From Pseudogulbenkiania sp. (GTDB lineage Bacteria > Pseudomonadota > Gammaproteobacteria > Burkholderiales > Chromobacteriaceae), in the NCBI GenBank assembly GCA_018260425.1, contig JAGLBD010000031.1, positions 1 through 40,449 on the forward strand: DNA of 40,449 bases. The letters are read 5' to 3'. The notes under the pieces are model-generated. The model was not told where the DNA came from, did not search any database, and saw only the letters and a list, made by a program, of their open reading frames with translations. Positions 35,471 through 40,449 of this stretch are shown here, piece after piece. Position 1 is the stretch's first letter, and every line of letters starts with the position of its first letter. Position numbers and translations under genes: made by a program.

Positions 35471-36249
35471 CCGTGCTTGCGACCCGCAAACTCACCCTGA
35501 GTCAGGGCGGCCGCCTGCTGTGCCGCCAGCTTGATGTCAGTTTCGCCCCGGGCGAGGCCTGGCTGGTGCTGGGCGAAAACGGTTCGGGCAAAAGTACCCT
35601 GCTCTCGACGCTGTCCGGCTGGCGCCCGCCGGATCAGGGAGAGGTCTTGCTGGACGACCGGGCACTGGAAACCTGGCCGGCACGCGAACGGGCCCGTCGT
35701 TTGGCCTGGATGGGTCAACAGGATGAAAGCCCCTTCCCGCTGTCGGTACTGGAAAAGGTCTTGAGTGGTTCCCATGCCCGGCGCCGGCGCTGGGAATGGG
35801 AGAGTGCCGCCGATCATGAGCAGGCCAGACACTGGTTAGCGCAGCTGGATCTGGACGGTTTCGGCAGCCGCGACCTCGCCGGATTGTCCGGGGGGGAAAG
35901 CCGCCGGGTCTCGCTGGCGACTGCCCTGATGCAGAACGCGCCGGTGCTGTTGCTGGATGAACCCCTGTCGCAACTGGACCTGCGCCATCAACAGCAGGCA
36001 CTGGCGATTTTCGATAGCGAACGCCGCAATGGCCGCACGCTGGTCACCGTCAGCCATGACCCCAACCATGCCGCCTCCTTCGCCAGCCACGTCTTGCTGT
36101 TGTTCGGCGATGGCCGCTGGCTGGCCGGCCCGCGCGACGCGATTCTGACCGCAGACCACCTCACCGCCTTGTATCGCTATCCGGTGAGGGAGTGTCAGAT
36201 CGGCGAGCGTCGCTGGTTCCTGCCGGAAACCAATGCGTCATGGAACTGA
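35467..36249 (+). CDS. btuD: Vitamin B12 ABC transporter ATP-binding protein
   Basis: The 260-residue ATPase powers BtuC. It has Walker A GENGSGKST near residue 38, Q-loop in WMGQQDESPFPLSVLEKVL, signature LSGGESRRVSLATAL, Walker B VLLLDEPLSQLD and H-loop VTVSHDPNHA. It overlaps cobC by 10 bp. Confidence 0.95.
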   Translation: MTVLATRKLTLSQGGRLLCRQLDVSFAPGEAWLVLGENGSGKSTLLSTLSGWRPPDQGEVLLDDRALETWPARERARRLAWMGQQDESPFPLSVLEKVLSGSHARRRRWEWESAADHEQARHWLAQLDLDGFGSRDLAGLSGGESRRVSLATALMQNAPVLLLDEPLSQLDLRHQQQALAIFDSERRNGRTLVTVSHDPNHAASFASHVLLLFGDGRWLAGPRDAILTADHLTALYRYPVRECQIGERRWFLPETNASWN

Positions 36250-36767
36250 TCCTGCTACGCCACCCGAGAGCCTGCGGTGCCGGCGGACGCTGTTATGGCC
36301 GACTGGATCTGGCCGCCGACGCGGCGGCGCTGCGTCACTCGATTGCCCACAGTGCCGGCTTGCGCGGCTTACCGGTTTTCACTAGCCCCGCCCGACGCTG
36401 CCGGGCGCTCGCCCGTGCCCTGCACCCGGCTCCGGTCATTCTCCCCGGCCTCGCCGAACTGGACTTCGGTCGCTGGGAAGGATGCCTTTGGGACGACATC
36501 CCGCGCGACGAGATTGATGCCTGGGCGGCCGACCCGTGGAACTACCGCCCGGGGGGAGGCGAATCGGCGCTTGCCATGACCGAACGCTGGCGCGCCACCG
36601 CCCGGCAGCTTTACGCAAGCAGACTGCCCAAAGCCGTGCTGGTAACCCACGCCGGGCTGATCCGGCTGGCGCTGGGCGACGCAGGACTCCTGCCCCCCGA
36701 ACATCGTCTGGACGCACCGATCGCCCATGACACCCCTTACCGACTGGAACTGTCATGCCCACCTTGA
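36240..36767 (+). CDS. cobC: Alpha-ribazole phosphatase, histidine phosphatase family
   Basis: CobC removes the phosphate from alpha-ribazole 5'-phosphate or adenosylcobalamin 5'-phosphate in nucleotide-loop assembly. The 175-residue product has the catalytic RH motif in [11 protein letters not shown] near residue 6, [24 protein letters not shown] and the second histidine in [13 protein letters not shown]. The ATG at 36240 is within btuD; its family start MELILLRHP fixes the frame. It overlaps cobQ by 13 bp. Confidence 0.92.
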   Translation: MELILLRHPRACGAGGRCYGRLDLAADAAALRHSIAHSAGLRGLPVFTSPARRCRALARALHPAPVILPGLAELDFGRWEGCLWDDIPRDEIDAWAADPWNYRPGGGESALAMTERWRATARQLYASRLPKAVLVTHAGLIRLALGDAGLLPPEHRLDAPIAHDTPYRLELSCPP

Positions 36768-38209
36768 TGATTCAGGGCTGTACCTCGGATGCCGGCAAAA
36801 GCACCCTGGTCACCGCCCTGTGCCGCCTGCTGGAACGCCGCGGGCTGAGTGTCGCACCCTTCAAACCACAGAATATGGCCTTGAACAGCGCGGTGACCGA
36901 AGACGGCGGAGAAATCGGCCGGGCGCAGGCCGTTCAGGCCTTCGCCTGCCGGCTGCCGCCCCATACCGATCACAATCCGGTCCTGCTCAAGCCCACCGCC
37001 GACTGCACGGCACAAGTCATTATCCATGGCCAGCCGATCGGCAATCTCAGTACGCTGGACTACCATGCCTACAAAAACGTGGCACGGGACGCGGTGTTCA
37101 CCTCATGGAATCGCCTCGCGGCCCGCTACCGTCATGTGATTGTCGAGGGCGCCGGCAGCCCGGCCGAGGTCAATCTGCGCGCCAACGACATTGCCAATAT
37201 GGGCTTTGCCGAACAGGCCGACTGCCCGGTCTGGCTGGTGGCCGATATTGACCGCGGCGGGGTATTTGCCCACCTGACCGGCACGCTGGCCTGTCTGTCG
37301 GACAGCGAGCAGGCGCGCATTCGCGGCTTCATCATCAATCGATTTCGGGGTGATCTGGCCCTGCTGCAACCGGGACTGGACTGGCTGGAAGAAAAGACCG
37401 GCAAACCAGTGCTGGCCGTGGTGCCCTACCTGCACGGACTGGATCTCGCCGCCGAAGATGCCATTCCGCAGACCTCCACCGCGCACGGCACCTTCCGCGT
37501 GGTCGTGCCGGCCCTGCCGCATATTTCCAACCATACTGACTTCGACCCCTTGCGCCGTCAGCCGGGCATAGCATTCCGTTTTGTCGGACCGGGAGAAACC
37601 CCACCGCCTGCCGACCTGATCATTCTGCCGGGCAGTAAAAATACCCGTGACGATCTGGCCTGGTTACAGCGCAGTGGCTGGGCGGCGGCCATCGCCCGCC
37701 ACCTGCGCTACGGCGGCAAGGTGATCGGTATTTGCGGGGGCTACCAAATGCTCGGCGAGCGCATCAGCGACCCGGACGGTCTGGAAGGGGACGCCGGAGA
37801 CAGTCCCGGATTGGGTTATCTGCCGCTCCAGACCACCCTTGCCCGGCAAAAAACCCTGCGCAACGTCGCCGGCACCCTGACGCTTGACGGCCGCACGGCG
37901 CCGGTCGCAGGCTATGAAATCCACCATGGCGCCAGCCACTGCACCAGCGCACCGGTCATCATGCTGGACGAGGGCCGAACGGACGGGGCACTGAGCGGTG
38001 ACGGTCAGGTGTTCGGCAGCTACCTGCATGGCCTGTTCGATACCCCGCAGGCACTGGAACGGGTACTGTCCTGGGCCGGCTGCACCATTGATGCCCCGCT
38101 CTCGGCCGAACAGGCGCTGGATCAGGCCATCGACCGGGTCGCCGATGCGCTGGACAGCGCCCTGAACTGGGATGCCGCCCGGCAGGCCGGACTGGAGCTC
38201 GAACCATGA
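36755..38209 (+). CDS. cobQ: Cobyric acid synthase
   Basis: CobQ (CbiP) amidates four side chains (b, d, e, g) of adenosylcobyrinic acid a,c-diamide to give adenosylcobyric acid. The 484-residue product has an N-terminal ATP-binding domain ([60 protein letters not shown]) and a C-terminal glutamine amidotransferase domain with [10 protein letters not shown] and VAGYEIHHG. Both halves are complete. Confidence 0.97.
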   Translation: MPTLMIQGCTSDAGKSTLVTALCRLLERRGLSVAPFKPQNMALNSAVTEDGGEIGRAQAVQAFACRLPPHTDHNPVLLKPTADCTAQVIIHGQPIGNLSTLDYHAYKNVARDAVFTSWNRLAARYRHVIVEGAGSPAEVNLRANDIANMGFAEQADCPVWLVADIDRGGVFAHLTGTLACLSDSEQARIRGFIINRFRGDLALLQPGLDWLEEKTGKPVLAVVPYLHGLDLAAEDAIPQTSTAHGTFRVVVPALPHISNHTDFDPLRRQPGIAFRFVGPGETPPPADLIILPGSKNTRDDLAWLQRSGWAAAIARHLRYGGKVIGICGGYQMLGERISDPDGLEGDAGDSPGLGYLPLQTTLARQKTLRNVAGTLTLDGRTAPVAGYEIHHGASHCTSAPVIMLDEGRTDGALSGDGQVFGSYLHGLFDTPQALERVLSWAGCTIDAPLSAEQALDQAIDRVADALDSALNWDAARQAGLELEP

Positions 38210-38931
38210 CCCGGCTGATTCTCGCGATACAATTTCTGACCCGCCTCCCCACCCCGCAGCTCAAGGAGTTCCGCTCCGAATGGCTGGCGGAAGCGGCTCG
38301 CTGGTTTCCACTGGTCGGGCTGTTGCTGGGTGGACTGATCGCCGCCGCGGGCTGGCTGGCGGCGCTGCGCGACCCCTGGCTCGCCGCCTGGGTCATGCTG
38401 GGCGCCTGGATCTGGCTGACCGGTGCCTTGCATCTGGACGGCATGGCCGACGTCGCCGATGCGCTGGGTGCCGCGCACCGCAGTCCCGAGCGCTTGCTGG
38501 AGGTGATAAAGGATCCCCATCTGGGGGTCTTTGGCGTGGTGACCTTGATCCTGCAATGCAGTGGCAAAGCCATTTTACTGATGCTACTTGCCAGCCGGCA
38601 CGACTGGCTGGCCGTGGCGCTGATTCCGGCCTGGGCGCGGCTGGGGATTCTTTACTGGCAGACCCTGCCGCCACTGGCCCCCGGCATGGCCGAACGGTTT
38701 GCCTGGCATGTCCCGTTCATGGCCCGGCGCATTGCGCTGTGCGCCTTGCTGGTGGCCAGCGCCTGGGCGGCGCCGGCACTGCTGGTGGCGCCTGCGGTGT
38801 TCTGGGCCTACCGGCGTTGGCTGCAGGCACGCTTGGGCGGCATTACCGGCGACTGCCTGGGCGCCGGGGTGGAGGTCGTCGAACTGGCACTCTTGCTGTC
38901 AATGGTAATTGTTCCCATCTTGCCCCATTAG
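38206..38931 (+). CDS. cobS: Adenosylcobinamide-GDP ribazoletransferase (cobalamin synthase)
   Basis: CobS joins adenosylcobinamide-GDP and alpha-ribazole (phosphate) in the inner membrane, the last assembly step. The 241-residue product starts [17 protein letters not shown], carries the metal-binding [14 protein letters not shown] near residue 75, and has about six membrane spans; near the C-terminus is [25 protein letters not shown] overlap with cobQ. It is the last gene of the operon. Confidence 0.95.
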   Translation: MTRLILAIQFLTRLPTPQLKEFRSEWLAEAARWFPLVGLLLGGLIAAAGWLAALRDPWLAAWVMLGAWIWLTGALHLDGMADVADALGAAHRSPERLLEVIKDPHLGVFGVVTLILQCSGKAILLMLLASRHDWLAVALIPAWARLGILYWQTLPPLAPGMAERFAWHVPFMARRIALCALLVASAWAAPALLVAPAVFWAYRRWLQARLGGITGDCLGAGVEVVELALLLSMVIVPILPH

Positions 38932-39068
38932 CATATTTAGTGTGCTTAACGCCAGCCTTTCCGGTGAGGACGGGCTGGTTTGCAACACTCGGGTCACGTC
39001 CTTTTTGTACGGTTTCTCACCCGTTTCTCCCTCCACCCTCCCGGCAAAAACTCACAAACCCATGAATA

Positions 39069-39094
39069 AAAAAGACTAAATCCACCGTCTTTTT
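39069..39094 (+). terminator. Weak terminator-like hairpin after the cobalamin operon
   Basis: AAAAAGAC (39069-39076) pairs with GTCTTTTT (39087-39094) across a 10-nt loop. The GC content is low, so efficiency is doubtful. No stronger terminator is visible between cobS and the hydrolase gene. Confidence 0.4.
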
Positions 39095-39158
39095 CCGATG
39101 GTAATACTACCGTCACAGATGACGCATCAGAAGCGCCACACGAGATAAGGACAAAAGC

Positions 39159-39230
39159 ATGAAAACAGTTGACAATAGCGAGCGTGAAACAGCATATAGC
39201 GGTAATATTCACCCGATTCCAATACGCTAG
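39159..39230 (+). CDS. Candidate 23-residue small ORF upstream of the hydrolase
   Basis: ATG at 39159 to TAG at 39228-39230 encodes MKTVDNSERETAYSGNIHP and then IPIR. AAGGA lies 7 nt upstream of the ATG, a good ribosome-binding site. It is hydrophilic and has no recognisable motif. It could be a small protein, a leader peptide for the hydrolase gene 35 bp downstream, or chance. Confidence 0.3.
   Translation: MKTVDNSERETAYSGNIHPIPIR
39169..39198 (+). promoter_or_regulatory. Possible promoter of the hydrolase gene
   Basis: TTGACA (39169-39174) is a perfect -35; CATATA (39193-39198) at 18 bp is a poor -10, and TATAGC at 20 bp is an alternative. If used, the small ORF at 39159 would not be on this transcript. 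Confidence 0.4.
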
Positions 39231-39265
39231 CAGCCAGCTGGGTAACAATTTTGCAAGGAGGAAGC

Positions 39266-40399
39266 ATGACGACGCACTGGATTGTGACCAACCGTGAAGT
39301 AGTAGTGCGCGATGACAAAGAGGTCGTAAACGAAGACAGCGTCGAAACGCTTCCGACTTTCCGTATCGCCAAGTTTGTCGTACCGAATATCATCGACCCG
39401 ACCGACGACGACCTGCGTGCCGCCGTCACCTTCGTCAGCGACAAGTTCGACGCCAGCTACCTGCCTTCCTATGGCGGCAGCAGCGATGACTTGCCCGGCA
39501 CCGCCCAATTGTTCTCCAACACCTATCAGGCGATGCGCCAGTCAGCTGAAGGCAAGGGCGATACACTGGTATTCCTGCACGGTTTCAATCACGGCTGGGT
39601 CGATTCGCTGCGCCATCTGCTCAAGCTGAACCAAGTGTACGTCGAGCCGGTCGATAGCCCGGTTTCGCAACTGATCTATTTCTCCTGGCCGTCTGCCGGT
39701 CGCCGCAGCGACTATCAGCACGACCAGATCACCGCCCTCAACAGCGGTGGCGTTCTGGCCCGTCTGTTCCTCAAGGCCGGTGCGTTCTACAAGGTCAACT
39801 TCGGTGGTCCGAAGCCGCTGCCGTACTGCGGTCGCCGCTTGCACCTGGCGGTTCATTCGCTGGGTACCCAGGTTCTGGAGTCGTTCTGCCATATCGCCGG
39901 TGGTTACGACGGCATGAAGTTGAGCCTGTTCAACGAAATCCTGCTGTTCAACGCCGATGCCGACTGGAATGTGCTGGACGAGGGCAAACCCCTGTCGCAC
40001 CTGAACGAGCTGGCCGAACGCGTTCACGTCTACAGCAACCATCACGACGAAACCCTGTGGGTCTCGGAAACCACCAAGCACAGCAGCAAGCGTCTTGGTC
40101 GTCATGGTCCCAAAGACATCAACGCCGTTCCGCCGCGCACTCTGGTGGTCGACACCACCAAGAACCTGCCGCCGGCACCGCTCACCCAGCTGCATCTGGA
40201 CCGCTTCGCCGAAGTGGCGCAACGCATCCACGATATCAACGACCTGAGCCCGGAAGCCCGTCAAGCGATCGTGCATCACTGGGGCTATCTGTTCCGCTCC
40301 GACGTGGTCAACGATATCAAGTCGGTGCTGCGTGGCGAATCGGCCCGCGAGATCGGCAACCGCATCCCGGAACGCAGCGACCTGTACTCCTTGCGTTAA
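39266..40399 (+). CDS. Alpha/beta hydrolase, DUF900-like
   Basis: The 377-residue protein without signal peptide looks cytoplasmic. The oxyanion-hole block DTLVFLHGFNHGW lies near residue 98, LIYFSWPSAGRRSDYQHDQI follows, and the nucleophile elbow is HLAVHSLGTQV near residue 200 (the serine sits in HSLG, with V instead of Gly at the first elbow position). NADADW and VHVYSNHHDETLWVS hold candidate catalytic Asp and His. This order matches DUF900-type hydrolases, whose substrates are mostly unknown. AAGGAGG lies 4 nt before the ATG at 39266, a near-perfect site that fits strong expression. It ends at a UUCG-loop terminator and is a single gene. Confidence 0.8.
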   Translation: MTTHWIVTNREVVVRDDKEVVNEDSVETLPTFRIAKFVVPNIIDPTDDDLRAAVTFVSDKFDASYLPSYGGSSDDLPGTAQLFSNTYQAMRQSAEGKGDTLVFLHGFNHGWVDSLRHLLKLNQVYVEPVDSPVSQLIYFSWPSAGRRSDYQHDQITALNSGGVLARLFLKAGAFYKVNFGGPKPLPYCGRRLHLAVHSLGTQVLESFCHIAGGYDGMKLSLFNEILLFNADADWNVLDEGKPLSHLNELAERVHVYSNHHDETLWVSETTKHSSKRLGRHGPKDINAVPPRTLVVDTTKNLPPAPLTQLHLDRFAEVAQRIHDINDLSPEARQAIVHHWGYLFRSDVVNDIKSVLRGESAREIGNRIPERSDLYSLR

Positions 40400-40423
40400 G
40401 CAGGACGGTCCGACCCGGACAAG

Positions 40424-40448
40424 AAGGAGGCTTCGGCCTCCTTTTTTT
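40424..40448 (+). terminator. Intrinsic terminator after the hydrolase gene
   Basis: AAGGAGGC (40424-40431), TTCG tetraloop, GCCTCCTT (40436-40443), then a run of T to the end of the window. Confidence 0.93.
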
Positions 40449-40449
40449 A

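Overview
The window reads as chromosomal DNA of a betaproteobacterium, most likely Neisseriales (Chromobacteriaceae-like). The reasons are the merged housekeeping cluster ndk / rlmN-pilF-rodZ-ispG-hisS-yfgM-bamB-der-hfq-hflX-hisZ-purA, the GC- and CTG-rich coding sequence, three tRNA-Leu(CAG) genes, and a PEP-CTERM surface protein. The genus is an inference; no rRNA or other decisive marker is present.

Layout. 1-5.3 kb: the 5' two thirds of rnr (minus strand), then three dispersed tRNA-Leu(CAG) genes. Each has its own near-consensus sigma70 promoter and terminator. Between them lie a small zinc-ribbon membrane protein, a secreted choice-of-anchor A / PEP-CTERM protein and pncB. 5.3-9.1 kb: a minus-strand efflux operon (Yip1-family membrane protein, HlyD/MacA-like adaptor, LolD/MacB-like ATPase, FtsX/MacB-like permease) behind a palindromic operator-like site. 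9.3-11.3 kb: two small lipoproteins and a Sel1-repeat secreted protein. 11.4-24.7 kb: the long minus-strand housekeeping cluster from ndk down to purA. hflK and hflC, often found between hflX and hisZ in other betaproteobacteria, are missing here, and their place is taken by a leader with two strong hairpins before hisZ. 24.8-25.7 kb: a SPOR-domain protein.

25.7-38.9 kb: a B12-controlled operon. A cobalamin riboswitch with a matching promoter precedes btuB, followed by cobU-cobT-cbiB-cobD-cobO-cobB(cbiA)-btuF-btuC-btuD-cobC-cobQ(cbiP)-cobS. Most junctions overlap or are only a few bases apart. Together these genes import corrinoids (BtuB, BtuFCD), amidate and adenosylate them (CobB, CobO, CobQ), add the aminopropanol arm (CobD, CbiB), and assemble the nucleotide loop (CobU, CobT, CobS, CobC). 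No corrin-ring assembly gene is in the window. 39.2-40.4 kb: a DUF900-like alpha/beta hydrolase with its own terminator.

The least explained element is a compact multi-helix RNA at about 25819-25999, between the SPOR gene and the B12 riboswitch. Its closing helix and a downstream terminator-like hairpin compete for the same strand, which is the architecture of a riboswitch or structured sRNA. I could not assign it to a known class; short pieces resemble the glycine aptamer. Other regulatory structures worth a look are the hisZ leader, an 11-bp inverted repeat touching the start codon of a lipoprotein gene, an operator-like palindrome before the efflux operon, and helically phased repeats before the PEP-CTERM gene.
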